Source of the DNA: an uncultured Novosphingobium sp.
GTDB lineage: Bacteria; Pseudomonadota; Alphaproteobacteria; Sphingomonadales; Sphingomonadaceae
Direction of reading: 5' to 3'
Assembly (NCBI GenBank): GCA_937860195.1
Contig: CALMBN010000044.1
Location: 1-10,578, forward strand
DNA length: 10,578 nucleotides
In this document: one piece after another, positions 1 through 7,099 of the stretch
Layout: each line of letters opens with the position of its first letter
Position numbering within the stretch: position 1 is the first letter of the stretch
Made by a program: the position numbers and the translations under genes
The notes under the pieces: generated by a model
Database searches by the model: none
What the model was told of the DNA's origin: nothing
Seen by the model: only the letters and a program-made list of their open reading frames with translations

Positions 1-1
1 G

Positions 2-121
2 CTCGGCCTTCGCCCGATCGTCGTCCTTAACAAGGTCGACCGTCCGAGCGCCGATCCGGACGGCGCGCTCGACGCGGCTTTCGATCTCTTCGCCGCGCTC
101 GACGTCTTCGGACCCCACTTC
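2..121 (+). other. typA: Fragment of TypA/BipA translational GTPase, chimeric with the next gene
   Basis: The first roughly 38 codons read LGLRPIVVLNKVDRP followed by a stretch ending in FDLFAALD. This is the guanine-specificity NKxD motif (NKVD here) and the segment after it, as found in the GTPase domain of TypA/BipA, a ribosome-associated EF-G-like GTPase. The usual next segment (D-E-Q-L-D-F-P) is absent. The frame instead continues without a stop into an acyl-CoA synthetase C terminus. No known protein joins these two, so this piece is probably not native here. The exact breakpoint cannot be fixed from sequence alone; it lies at about 110-150. The TypA assignment is confident; a chimeric junction is inferred. 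Confidence 0.72.
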
Positions 122-676
122 GTGGCTGGTCGGGAACACGATGCGCGACGCCTTTCCCGCGGAGCCGAGGGCCAGGTATTTTTCGAGCCGACCGACCTCT
201 CCGCCAAGCCGTTCGAATACCACAATGATCCCGGCAAGACCGCCGACAGCCGCAACAAGCATGGCTGGACCAGCCTGGGCGACGTTGGCTACGAGGATCC
301 CGACGGATACCTGTTCCTGACTGACCGCAAGAGCTTCATGATCATTTCGGGAGGGGTCAACATCTATCCGCAAGAGATCGAAAACCTGCTGGTGGTTCAC
401 CCCAAGGTGGCCGACGCTGCGGTGATCGGCGCGCCCGATCCCGACATGGGCGAGCGGGTGGTGGCGGTGGTCCAGCCGATGGACATGGGTGAGGCCGGGC
501 CGGGCCTCGCCGCCGAGCTGACCGAATACCTCTCCACCCAGCTCAGCCGCGTCAAGATGCCGCGCCAGATCGATTTCCGCGATCAGCTTCCGCGTGAACT
601 GACCGGCAAGCTCTACAAACGGCTGCTGCGGGATGAGTACAAGGCGGCCTATGACAAGGCGCAAGCCCAAGGATGA
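122..676 (+). CDS. Acyl-CoA synthetase (AMP-binding family), C-terminal part only
   Basis: C-terminal third of an ANL-superfamily acyl-CoA ligase, which activates a carboxylic acid to its CoA thioester through an acyl-adenylate. Visible motifs are FEYHNDPGKT, the LGDVGY/DGYLFLTDRK region (A7-A8, DRK at nt 323-331), the hinge IISGGVNIYPQEIE, and the A10 motif LTGKLYKR with the catalytic lysine at nt 608-610. Family members are about 500-550 residues, so the N-terminal AMP-binding core is missing. A GTG at 122 opens this segment, but the frame is open back to base 2 through TypA-like sequence, so GTG is not a credible native start; native sequence probably begins around 140-165 (RGAEGQVFFEP). 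The stop overlaps the P450 ATG (ATGA, 673-676), which suggests translational coupling. The substrate is unknown; the style resembles ligases used on fatty acids, steroids or aromatic acids in sphingomonads. Confidence 0.85.
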   Translation: MAGREHDARRLSRGAEGQVFFEPTDLSAKPFEYHNDPGKTADSRNKHGWTSLGDVGYEDPDGYLFLTDRKSFMIISGGVNIYPQEIENLLVVHPKVADAAVIGAPDPDMGERVVAVVQPMDMGEAGPGLAAELTEYLSTQLSRVKMPRQIDFRDQLPRELTGKLYKRLLRDEYKAAYDKAQAQG

Positions 677-1968
677 ACCAGATGACCGTTCCAACCGCAT
701 CACCCGAAGTCGCCCATGCGGTGATCGATCCCGCAAGCTACGCTGCCTGGGATCCACTGCTTGACCTGTTCGATGAGATTCGCGCCGAAACGCCGCTGCT
801 GCGGATTGAATCAGCCGACGGCAGTTACGATCCGTTCTGGTTGGTGACCCGCTATGACGATGCGATGCGGATCAGCAAGGACAACGCTCATTTCCTCAAC
901 GCCCCGCGCGCAACCGTGTTCACCAACAAGACCGGTGAGGTCTTTGCTCGCCAGATCACCGCAAGCCAGGGCGAGGAAAGCCCCAATCTGGTCAGTTCGC
1001 TTGTCTCACTTGACGCGCCAAAGCACCCCAAGCTGCGTCGCCTGACGCAGGACTGGTTCATGCCCAAGAACCTCCGCAATATCGAGGGCGCAATCCGCGA
1101 GCTGGCGATCAAGACGGTTGATCGACTGGTCGAAGCTGGACCGGAATGCGATTTCGTTCCGCTGGTCGCTGCGCCCTATCCGCTCCATGTGGTGATGCAG
1201 ATCCTGGGCGTGCCCGAAGCGGACGAGGCCCGGATGCTGTTCCTGACCCAGCAGATGTTCGGCGGACAGGACGAAGACCTCAACAAAAGCGGAATGGCCA
1301 ATCTGACCCCCGAACAAATCCTCCAGATCGTGACCGGTGCGGTTGCAGATTTTGAAGCCTATTTCGAGGGTCTGGCCGATCAGCGCCGCACCAACCCGAC
1401 CGGCGATGTCGCAACCCTGCTGGCCCAGGCCGATATCTCGGCTCGTGACCGGGCCGGATATTACATCATCGTCGCCGCCGCCGGACACGATACCACCAGT
1501 GCCAGCACAGCCGGGGCGATGCTTGCGCTCGCCAAAGACCCGGAGCAGTTCGCCCGGGTCAAGGCCGACCGCAGCCTGGTGCCGGGGATCGTTGAGGAAG
1601 CGATCCGCTGGACCACCCCGGTCCAGCACTTCATGCGCACCGCGACCGAAGACGCGCAGTTCGGCGACGTGACGGTCAAGGCTGGCGACTGGCTGATGCT
1701 CAACTATGTCGCGGTCAACCATGATCCGGCGCAGTTCCCGGATCCGCGCCGGTTCGACGCCAGCCGCGAAGCCAATCGCCATCTGGCGTTCGGGGCGGGC
1801 GCACATCAATGTCTCGGGCTGCACCTCGCCCGGCTCGAAATGCGGCTGCTGTTCGAAGCATTGCTCGACCGGATCGACAGCGTCGAACTGGCCGGAGAAC
1901 CAAAACGCGCCAAAAGCACTTTCGTCGGCGGGCTCAAGACCCTGCCGCTGCGGTTCAAGGCGGGTTAG
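673..1968 (+). CDS. Cytochrome P450 monooxygenase
   Basis: Complete 431-residue soluble bacterial class I-type P450. These enzymes insert one oxygen atom from O2 into a substrate and normally need a separate ferredoxin and reductase, neither of which is in this window. Diagnostic features are the I-helix oxygen-activation motif AGHDTT (residues 270-275), the ExxR motif EAIR (309-312), and the heme-binding loop [10 protein letters not shown] (373-382) with axial Cys380. There is no signal peptide or membrane anchor. The ATG sits inside the stop of the upstream acyl-CoA synthetase, so the two are probably co-translated and may act on one substrate, for example a fatty-acid or steroid-like acid (inference). 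The 3' end overlaps rluE on the other strand by 14 nt. The CYP family number cannot be assigned by eye. Confidence 0.95.
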   Translation: MNQMTVPTASPEVAHAVIDPASYAAWDPLLDLFDEIRAETPLLRIESADGSYDPFWLVTRYDDAMRISKDNAHFLNAPRATVFTNKTGEVFARQITASQGEESPNLVSSLVSLDAPKHPKLRRLTQDWFMPKNLRNIEGAIRELAIKTVDRLVEAGPECDFVPLVAAPYPLHVVMQILGVPEADEARMLFLTQQMFGGQDEDLNKSGMANLTPEQILQIVTGAVADFEAYFEGLADQRRTNPTGDVATLLAQADISARDRAGYYIIVAAAGHDTTSASTAGAMLALAKDPEQFARVKADRSLVPGIVEEAIRWTTPVQHFMRTATEDAQFGDVTVKAGDWLMLNYVAVNHDPAQFPDPRRFDASREANRHLAFGAGAHQCLGLHLARLEMRLLFEALLDRIDSVELAGEPKRAKSTFVGGLKTLPLRFKAG

Positions 1969-2506
1969 CCTCACGCCACTCACCCGGTGCCAGTCCGTCC
2001 AGCGTCCAGTCACCGACCGACCAGCGCACCAGCCGCAAGGCTGGATGGCCGACCGCCGCTGTCATCCGGCGGACCTGCCGGTTGCGGCCTTCGGTGATGG
2101 TCAGCTGCAGCCAGCAATCGGGCACCGTCTTGCGAAACCGCACCGGCGGATCGCGCGGCCATAGGTCTGGCGGTTCGATCGCTTCGGCCTGGGCAGGCCG
2201 GGTAAGCCCATCGTTCAGCCGCACCCCGGCGCGCAAAGCCGCCAGCGCAGCCTCCCCCACCTCGCCCTCAACCTGCACCAGATAGGTCTTGGGCAGCTTG
2301 AACCGCGGATCGGCAATCCGCGCCTGCAGGCGGCCGTCATCAGTCAGCAACAGCAGCCCCTCGCTATCCCGGTCAAGCCGCCCGGCGGGGTAGACCCCGG
2401 GCACCGCGATAAAGTCCGAAAGCGTTGCCCGCGCCGACCCTTCGCTGCCCTTGTCGGTGAACTGCGAGAGGACGTTGAAAGGCTTGTTGAACAGGATCAG
2501 CGGCAT
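1955..2506 (-). CDS. rluE: 23S rRNA pseudouridine synthase, RluE type
   Basis: Member of the RsuA/RluB/E/F pseudouridine synthase family. RluE of E. coli isomerises U2457 in 23S rRNA. The protein has 183 residues and starts directly at the catalytic domain with [14 protein letters not shown], lacking the N-terminal S4 domain, which is the RluE arrangement. The catalytic motif [14 protein letters not shown] holds the nucleophile Asp45. Further family motifs are YLVQVEG (75-81), LWPRDPPVR (115-123) and [10 protein letters not shown] (139-148). An AAGG lies about 14 nt before the ATG. It is downstream of galU on the same strand with a 121-bp gap that contains a hairpin, so co-transcription is uncertain. 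Its last 14 nt overlap the P450 gene tail to tail. Confidence 0.93.
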   Translation of the reverse strand: MPLILFNKPFNVLSQFTDKGSEGSARATLSDFIAVPGVYPAGRLDRDSEGLLLLTDDGRLQARIADPRFKLPKTYLVQVEGEVGEAALAALRAGVRLNDGLTRPAQAEAIEPPDLWPRDPPVRFRKTVPDCWLQLTITEGRNRQVRRMTAAVGHPALRLVRWSVGDWTLDGLAPGEWREANPP

Positions 2507-2551
2507 CGGTTGCAGCCTTAAGGATCAAATGCCATTCTGTCTAAACTGTCG

Positions 2552-2577
2552 GGGCAGGGTAGTTTGTCCGCCTGCCC
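2552..2577 (-). terminator. Possible stem-loop downstream of galU
   Basis: A perfect 7-bp inverted repeat (GGGCAGG at 2552-2558, CCTGCCC at 2571-2577) with a 12-nt loop lies 50 bp after the galU stop and 45 bp before the rluE start. It could attenuate galU transcription. No U-tract follows on the minus strand (CCGACAG follows), so it is at best a weak intrinsic terminator. A different 5-bp pairing, AAACT/AGTTT, partly competes with it. Confidence 0.3.
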
Positions 2578-2627
2578 TTAATGAGGCGATCCGGTTTGAC
2601 CTGCGATCCTCCGGCAGCACCCATGTG

Positions 2628-3515
2628 TCACCCCAAACCCAGCAACCGCGTCGCAATCGCCCGCACTTCATCGCGCATATCCTCGCGTTCCAGTGCAATC
2701 GCCAGGGTCGCCTCGACGAAGCCGGTCTTGCTGCCGCAGTCATAGCGTTTGCCCGCGAACGTCACTGCGTGGAACGGTTGCTGGCCGATCATCTGGGCCA
2801 TTGCGTCGGTCAGCTGGATTTCGCCGCCCGCGCCTTTGCCTTGATGTTCAAGCACCCGCATCACTTCGGGCTGGAGGATATAGCGGCCCGAGATGATCAG
2901 GTTGCTCGGTGCCTCTTCTCGTTTCGGCTTTTCGACCAGGCCCATGACTTCGGTCAGCGCGCCGTCCCGTTTGCCCGGTGCGATCACGCCATAACTGGAA
3001 ACCTCGTCCTCCGGCACCTCAAGCACCGAGATCAGGTTGCCGCCGACCTGATTATAAGCCTCGACCATCTGTTTCATGCAGCCCGGCTGGCCGATCATCA
3101 GCTCGTCCGGCAGGAAGATCGCGAACGGCTCGTCCCCGACAATCGCCCGCGCGCACCAGATCGCGTGGCCGAGGCCCAGCGGCACCTGCTGGCGCACGGT
3201 GACGAGGTTGCCCGGCTGAATCCGGGTCGGCGCGAGCGCTTCGAGGCTCTTGTCGCGGTCCTTCATCGTCGCTTCAAGTTCGAATGCCATGTCGAAATGC
3301 TCGACAATCGCGGTCTTGCCCCGCCCGGTTACGAAAATCAGCTGCTCGATCCCGGCCTCGCGTGCTTCGTCGACAGCATACTGGATTAGCGGCCGGTCGA
3401 TGATCGGCAGCATTTCCTTGGGGATCGCCTTGGTCGCGGGCAGGAACCGCGTGCCAAGGCCAGCGACCGGGAACACGGCCTTGCGGATCGGTTTGGGGAG
3501 TGAACTGTCGGTCAT
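2628..3515 (-). CDS. galU: UTP-glucose-1-phosphate uridylyltransferase
   Basis: Cytoplasmic enzyme making UDP-glucose from UTP and glucose-1-phosphate, which feeds exopolysaccharide, LPS and glycolipid synthesis. The 295-residue length is normal for bacterial GalU. Motifs are the nucleotide-binding loop GLGTRFLPATKAIPKEMLP (19-37), VPLGLGHA (111-118), LPDE (135-138) at the usual LPD metal-site position, VEKPK (194-198), GGEIQLTDA (230-238) and YDCGSKTGF (258-266). The ATG is preceded by TTAAGGGCCGCAG, giving an AAGG Shine-Dalgarno at suitable distance. It is divergent from murA across 171 bp. A CGAGGCCTCG palindrome (3563-3572) sits in that gap but has no clear meaning. The family assignment is secure. 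Confidence 0.97.
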   Translation of the reverse strand: MTDSSLPKPIRKAVFPVAGLGTRFLPATKAIPKEMLPIIDRPLIQYAVDEAREAGIEQLIFVTGRGKTAIVEHFDMAFELEATMKDRDKSLEALAPTRIQPGNLVTVRQQVPLGLGHAIWCARAIVGDEPFAIFLPDELMIGQPGCMKQMVEAYNQVGGNLISVLEVPEDEVSSYGVIAPGKRDGALTEVMGLVEKPKREEAPSNLIISGRYILQPEVMRVLEHQGKGAGGEIQLTDAMAQMIGQQPFHAVTFAGKRYDCGSKTGFVEATLAIALEREDMRDEVRAIATRLLGLG

Positions 3516-3686
3516 CTGCGGCCCTTAACCATATTCCTGTTGCAACGAGGTTAAAGCGGTTTCGAGGCCTCGGCGCAACCGGTGGCTTGGAAGCGGAGAT
3601 GCCGTGCGGTCTGGGAGCCGCCTCTGCGTGAACCCCTCTTTCCCTTCCCCTTGCCGCCCAAAAGTTTGTCGTTAAACGGAACAACC

Positions 3687-4970
3687 ATGGACAAGATCAT
3701 CATTCAAGGCGGTCAGCGCCTTTCCGGCACCATTCCCATCTCCGGCGCGAAGAATTCCGCGCTCACGCTGCTGCCGTGTGCGCTGCTGACCGAAGAGCCG
3801 CTGACGCTCCGCAACCTGCCAAGGCTCGCCGATATCGACGGGTTCCAGCACCTGCTCAACCAGTTCGGAATTTCGACCAGTATCGCGGGCAACCGCCCCG
3901 GCGATTTCGGCCGGGTGATGACACTGGAAGCCCCCCGGATCACCAGCTCGGTCGCGCCCTATGAGCTGGTCCGCAAGATGCGCGCCTCAATCCTCGTGCT
4001 CGGCCCGATGCTGGCGCGGATGGGCGAGGCGACCGTTTCGCTGCCCGGCGGCTGTGCGATCGGCAACCGCCCGATCGATCTGCATCTCAAAGTGCTCGAA
4101 GCGCTGGGCGCGACAATCGAACTGGCAGCCGGCTATGTCCGCGCGATTGCGCCCGATGGTGGGCTGCCCGGCGGGCGCTATTCGTTCCCGGTCGTCTCGG
4201 TCGGCGCGACCGAGAATGCGCTGATGGCCGCCGTGCTGTGCACCGGCAAGTCGGTGCTCCACAACGCCGCGCGCGAGCCGGAAATTGTCGATCTGTGCAA
4301 GCTGCTGGTGGCGATGGGGGCCGAGATCGAAGGGATCGGCAGCAGCGACATTACGATCCACGGTGTCCCGCGCCTGCACGGCGCAACCTACCGCGTGATG
4401 AGCGACCGGATCGAGGCCGGCTCCTATGCCTGCGCTGCCGCGATCACCGGGGGCGAGGTGTTCCTGAAGCACGCGGTGATTGAGGAAATGGATGCAACCG
4501 TCCAGGCGCTGCGCGATGCCGGGGTCACGGTCGAGCCGAAGGCGGGTGGAATTCAGGTCACCGCCGAAGGCAAGCTGAGGGCCGTCAACCTCTCAACCGC
4601 GCCTTACCCCGGTTTCGCCACCGACATGCAAGCCCAATTGATGGCAATGCTGTGCCTGGCCGAAGGAACCTCAGTTCTCAACGAGACGATCTTCGAGAAT
4701 CGCTACATGCACGTTCCTGAACTGGGCCGGATGGGTGCCCAAATCGAAACCTCGGGTCGCACCGCGATTGTGCATGGCGTGGGCAAGCTGACCGGCGCCG
4801 AAGTGATGGCAACCGATCTGCGCGCCTCGATGAGCCTGGTGATCGCTGGCCTCGCCGCCGAGGGCGAAACGCAAGTCCACCGGCTCTACCACCTCGACCG
4901 GGGGTACGAGCGACTGGAAGAGAAGCTGGCGCTGGTCGGCGCGCAGATTGAGCGGGTTGGGGGGGATTGA
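3687..4970 (+). CDS. murA: UDP-N-acetylglucosamine 1-carboxyvinyltransferase
   Basis: First committed enzyme of peptidoglycan synthesis: it transfers enolpyruvate from PEP to UDP-GlcNAc in the cytoplasm and is the target of fosfomycin. The start at 3687 gives 427 residues (E. coli MurA has 419) and begins with the canonical MDKIIIQGG. The same frame is open upstream to an ATG at 3582, but the extra 35 residues are proline/arginine-rich and unlike the family. Visible motifs are SGAKNSAL with Lys22/Asn23 (19-26), [16 protein letters not shown] with the PEP-reactive Cys123, and [11 protein letters not shown]. Because the cysteine is kept (not the Asp variant), the enzyme should be fosfomycin-sensitive. 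The Shine-Dalgarno is weak (ACGGA). A strong hairpin begins inside the last codons and includes the stop. Confidence 0.97.
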   Translation: MDKIIIQGGQRLSGTIPISGAKNSALTLLPCALLTEEPLTLRNLPRLADIDGFQHLLNQFGISTSIAGNRPGDFGRVMTLEAPRITSSVAPYELVRKMRASILVLGPMLARMGEATVSLPGGCAIGNRPIDLHLKVLEALGATIELAAGYVRAIAPDGGLPGGRYSFPVVSVGATENALMAAVLCTGKSVLHNAAREPEIVDLCKLLVAMGAEIEGIGSSDITIHGVPRLHGATYRVMSDRIEAGSYACAAAITGGEVFLKHAVIEEMDATVQALRDAGVTVEPKAGGIQVTAEGKLRAVNLSTAPYPGFATDMQAQLMAMLCLAEGTSVLNETIFENRYMHVPELGRMGAQIETSGRTAIVHGVGKLTGAEVMATDLRASMSLVIAGLAAEGETQVHRLYHLDRGYERLEEKLALVGAQIERVGGD

Positions 4971-4984
4971 CCCCCTCAACCCGC
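4952..4984. terminator. Strong stem-loop overlapping the murA stop codon
   Basis: 14-bp stem with one G-U wobble (arms 4952-4965 and 4971-4984) and a 5-nt loop ATTGA at 4966-4970 that contains the murA TGA stop. It lies between the convergent murA and OmpA-family genes (22-bp gap), so it could end transcription from both sides. No U-run follows on either strand, so it may instead work as a 3' stabilising hairpin or a Rho-assisted terminator. Confidence 0.6.
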
Positions 4985-4992
4985 CATTCCGC

Positions 4993-5859
4993 CTACATCC
5001 CGTCAAGCGCCTTGCTGACCAGTACGTTGACCGAAACCCGGCGGTTCTGGGCTTTGCCTTCTTCGGTCTCGTTGCTGGCGAGCGGATCGGCTTCGGCCAT
5101 CCCGGTCGGGGTCAGCATCCGGTATGGTTTCCAGCCGCAAACCTGCTGGAGGTAGTTGATGACACCTGCGGCGCGCTTTTCGCTGAGCACCTGGTTGTAT
5201 TCCTCGCTGCCGACCGAATCGGTATAGCCGACCACCAGGATATAGGCGTTGCCTGTGCCGTCGGCTTCGGTCGCGGCGGCGCAGAGATCGTTCTTGGCCT
5301 GCGACGAAAGAACCCACTTGCCGCTGTCGAAGTAGACGTTGGTGGTGCCCTTGATGTTGTATTTGTCGATATCGCCCATCCGCCCGCGCAGCGCTTCGGT
5401 TGCGGCGGTCTGTTCGGAAAATTGCTGGGCGGTGCCGTTGCGGATCATCATCGCGGTCTTGAGGTCACCGCTTTTGAAAGTGACCTGGCTGGCGAGCAGA
5501 ACTGGCCCTGCATGGTTGGTCTTGACCGTCACCGGCAGGCCGTTGACCAGTGCGCTCGGCCCAGGCTTGACCTTGCCGCCGAACAGGCCGCCGCCGCCTT
5601 TGATTTTGGTGGTTTCGTTGACGAAGATGACCGTGCTGGTGCCGTCCGCCGCAGTGACCTTCATCTTGTCACCATGGCGCGCAGTGATCACACCTTTGAC
5701 TTCTGGCCCCGGGGTCATCGCGGTCATATCGGGCTGGAGCTCGCCGGTAACGACGATGCTGGGGTTGCTCGATTGCTGGGCAGACAGACTGACCGAAGTC
5801 GGAATGGCAAGCGCGGCGAGCAGGATGAGTGCTCCCGGCCGATTGGACATGAAACGCAT
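4993..5859 (-). CDS. Exported OmpA-family peptidoglycan-binding protein
   Basis: 288 residues. The start at 5859 is chosen because AAGGAG sits 7 nt upstream and a signal peptide follows directly (residues about 1-27, hydrophobic LILLAALAIP, probable cleavage after LSA); an in-frame upstream extension has no such support. Residues about 53-115 form a small beta-rich domain (VKGVITARHGDKMKVTAADG) resembling DUF5666-type periplasmic domains. Residues about 172-285 are an OmpA C-terminal domain: NVYFDSG, then GYTDSVGSEEYNQVLSEKRA (211-230). Asp214 and Arg229 match the diaminopimelate-binding pair with the usual 15-residue spacing. There is no lipobox and no transmembrane barrel, so it is probably a soluble periplasmic protein that binds the cell wall. 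The exact role is unknown. Confidence 0.88.
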   Translation of the reverse strand: MRFMSNRPGALILLAALAIPTSVSLSAQQSSNPSIVVTGELQPDMTAMTPGPEVKGVITARHGDKMKVTAADGTSTVIFVNETTKIKGGGGLFGGKVKPGPSALVNGLPVTVKTNHAGPVLLASQVTFKSGDLKTAMMIRNGTAQQFSEQTAATEALRGRMGDIDKYNIKGTTNVYFDSGKWVLSSQAKNDLCAAATEADGTGNAYILVVGYTDSVGSEEYNQVLSEKRAAGVINYLQQVCGWKPYRMLTPTGMAEADPLASNETEEGKAQNRRVSVNVLVSKALDGM

Positions 5860-5880
5860 GCGGTTACTCCTTAAAAAACG

Positions 5881-5917
5881 CCCCGCTGATGATACCTGTT
5901 CAGGCTGGCCCCGCTGA
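5881..5917. repeat. Short direct repeat flanking a palindrome, upstream of the OmpA-family gene
   Basis: CCCCGCTGA occurs at 5881-5889 and again at 5909-5917 (28 bp start to start), with the near-palindrome CCTGTTCAGG between them. It lies 22-58 bp before the OmpA-family start codon, where a promoter or 5' leader is expected. It could be an operator pair; no protein can be named, and chance is possible. Confidence 0.3.
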
Positions 5918-6014
5918 CACATGAACAACCCGGCAAGGTCAATCGTTCTGCGGGCGGTTGGAGCGCTCGTTGCGACGAACCGTTGCAAATGGCCAATTGC
6001 TGCGGCTTGGGCTG

Positions 6015-6257
6015 CTATCTCAACCGCCGCGCCAGCCAGCCAACCAGCCATAGCCTGATCGCACTCCCCAAGCCGGGCGGGACCGGCGCCTTGATCCGCT
6101 CGGCATCGATCCGGGCGACCAGCGCGCTGATCGGCAGGCCTTCCGCCCCGGCGGCCTGCTTGAGCAATTCCCAGAACAATGGCTCGAGGCTGATCGAGGT
6201 CTTGTGCCCGGCAATCTCGACCGAGCGTTTGCGCGGCGGGTGATAGGGGGTGGTCAT
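6015..6257 (-). CDS. Small ribbon-helix-helix (RHH_4-type) protein
   Basis: 80 residues starting at the ATG at 6257 (MTTPYHPPRKRSVEIAGHK); the frame extends upstream but family proteins start near this basic segment. The sequence RSVEIAGHKTSISLEPLFWE (11-30), then ALVARIDAER (45-54) and SAIRLWLV (65-72), follows the pattern of the alphaproteobacterial ribbon-helix-helix family (Pfam RHH_4). Beta strand RSVEIAG would contact DNA as a dimer and two helices follow. Family members are usually annotated as DNA-binding or antitoxin-like, but no toxin gene is next to it. It is divergent from a LuxR-type regulator across 88 bp and may regulate itself or that gene (inference). The C terminus ends in an arginine-rich WLARRLR. 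Confidence 0.8.
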   Translation of the reverse strand: MTTPYHPPRKRSVEIAGHKTSISLEPLFWELLKQAAGAEGLPISALVARIDAERIKAPVPPGLGSAIRLWLVGWLARRLR

Positions 6258-6298
6258 GCGCGCACCTATAAGCCGCAAGCTCGGGAACAGGGATACGA

Positions 6299-6323
6299 GA
6301 AATTTGGGGTGGTCCGAAATTTG
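6299..6323. promoter_or_regulatory. Direct octamer repeat between divergent regulators
   Basis: GAAATTTG occurs at 6299-6306 and 6316-6323, 17 bp start to start. Both copies are in the 88-bp gap between the ribbon-helix-helix gene and the HTH regulator gene, 22-46 bp before the latter's ATG. The AT-rich octamers stand out from the GC-rich surroundings. Ribbon-helix-helix and LuxR-type proteins commonly bind tandem or dyad sites, so these are candidate operators; which protein binds is unknown. Confidence 0.4.
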
Positions 6324-6345
6324 CGCCGCCCCTAGACCGATCACA

Positions 6346-7089
6346 ATGACCAGCGGCCATCATTCCCTGACCGAAAAGGAAAAGCAGACCCTGCGGCTGC
6401 TGGTGAACGGCTATGATGCCAAATCGATGGCCCGGCACCTTGGCCTTTCGGTCCATACCGTCAACGAGCGGCTGCGCGATGCGCGGCGCAAGATGGCGGT
6501 TTCAAGCAGCCGAGAGGCCGCGCGGCAATTGCGGGATGTGGAAGCGCGAACCCCCGAAATGCTTGGGGACAAGGCTTTGGGGGATGCCATCGCTTTCAAT
6601 TCGACCCAGCCTGTCCCGCAAGCCAAAGACTGGCGCCTGTTGCGCCCATCCGGCTGGATACCAGGAGCATTAGCCATGACGATTTCCCTTGCCCTCTTCG
6701 CGCTGGCCTCGCTGTCCGGCACGGCGGACACCGCCGCACCAGCACCGACCGCCAGCACAGCCGAAACCGCTGCGGTGGATGCTGCAAGGCAATGGCTGGC
6801 GCTTGTCGATGCCAGTGACTGGAAGGCCAGTTATGCGGCTACGGGCAGCGCCTTTCGCAAACTCAATTCGCTTGAGCAGTGGACTTCAGCTGGGCAGGGC
6901 GCGCATGGCAAGCTGGGCGCTGCTTTGTCACGCCAGCTGATCGCCGCCGACTATAGCCCCGCGCCGCCGCAGGGCATCTGGACACTCCGCTTTCGCTCGC
7001 GCTTCACCAATGGGCGTGAAGAGATCGAGACAGTGGCACTGGGGTACGAGGACGGTAGCTGGCGCGTGGTCGGGTTGATGCTCGATTGA
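6346..7089 (+). CDS. LuxR-type HTH regulator with transmembrane segment and DUF4019-like domain
   Basis: 247 residues from the ATG at 6346, where the HTH domain begins; the frame extends upstream to 6250 but would run through the promoter region. Residues about 7-60 are a LuxR/GerE-type winged HTH (LTEKEKQTLRLLVNGYDAKS, then LGLSVHTVNERLRDARRKM). Residues about 103-125 form one hydrophobic segment (WIPGALAMTISLALFALASL), followed by an Ala/Pro/Thr-rich linker (126-145). Residues about 145-246 match the DUF4019 style (AARQWLALVDASDWKASYA through EDGSWRVVGLML). The expected topology is a cytoplasmic HTH and a periplasmic DUF4019 domain. This suggests a membrane-tethered one-component regulator sensing an envelope signal; the signal and targets are unknown. 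It is divergent from the ribbon-helix-helix gene. Confidence 0.85.
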   Translation: MTSGHHSLTEKEKQTLRLLVNGYDAKSMARHLGLSVHTVNERLRDARRKMAVSSSREAARQLRDVEARTPEMLGDKALGDAIAFNSTQPVPQAKDWRLLRPSGWIPGALAMTISLALFALASLSGTADTAAPAPTASTAETAAVDAARQWLALVDASDWKASYAATGSAFRKLNSLEQWTSAGQGAHGKLGAALSRQLIAADYSPAPPQGIWTLRFRSRFTNGREEIETVALGYEDGSWRVVGLMLD

Positions 7090-7099
7090 TCTTGGCATT

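Noticed and set aside
1006..2013. 335-codon open frame on the minus strand opposite the P450
   Set aside because: It lies wholly under a P450 with all diagnostic motifs in the other strand. Its translation is Arg/Gly/His-rich with no recognisable domain; GC-rich codon bias on one strand opens such antisense frames.
2451..3389. 312-codon open frame on the plus strand opposite galU
   Set aside because: Antisense to an unmistakable GalU; the translation is rich in His, Arg and Phe without family motifs.
3563..3572. CGAGGCCTCG palindrome between galU and murA
   Set aside because: A single 10-bp palindrome in GC-rich DNA can easily occur by chance, with no second copy or clear promoter nearby.
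3582..3686. Upstream in-frame extension of murA
   Set aside because: The added 35 residues are low-complexity Pro/Arg/Leu and not part of MurA; the canonical N terminus MDKIIIQGG begins at 3687.
4948..5874. 308-codon open frame on the plus strand opposite the OmpA-family gene
   Set aside because: The minus-strand frame has a signal peptide, ribosome binding site and OmpA motif; this one has none and starts inside murA.
5860..6456. N-terminal extension of the OmpA-family frame
   Set aside because: It would cross the ribbon-helix-helix gene and place the signal peptide about 200 residues inside the protein; the AAGGAG before 5859 fixes the start.
6015..7089. Toxin-antitoxin module
   Set aside because: A ribbon-helix-helix protein could be an antitoxin, but the partner gene is a regulator, is divergent, and no small toxin fold is visible nearby.
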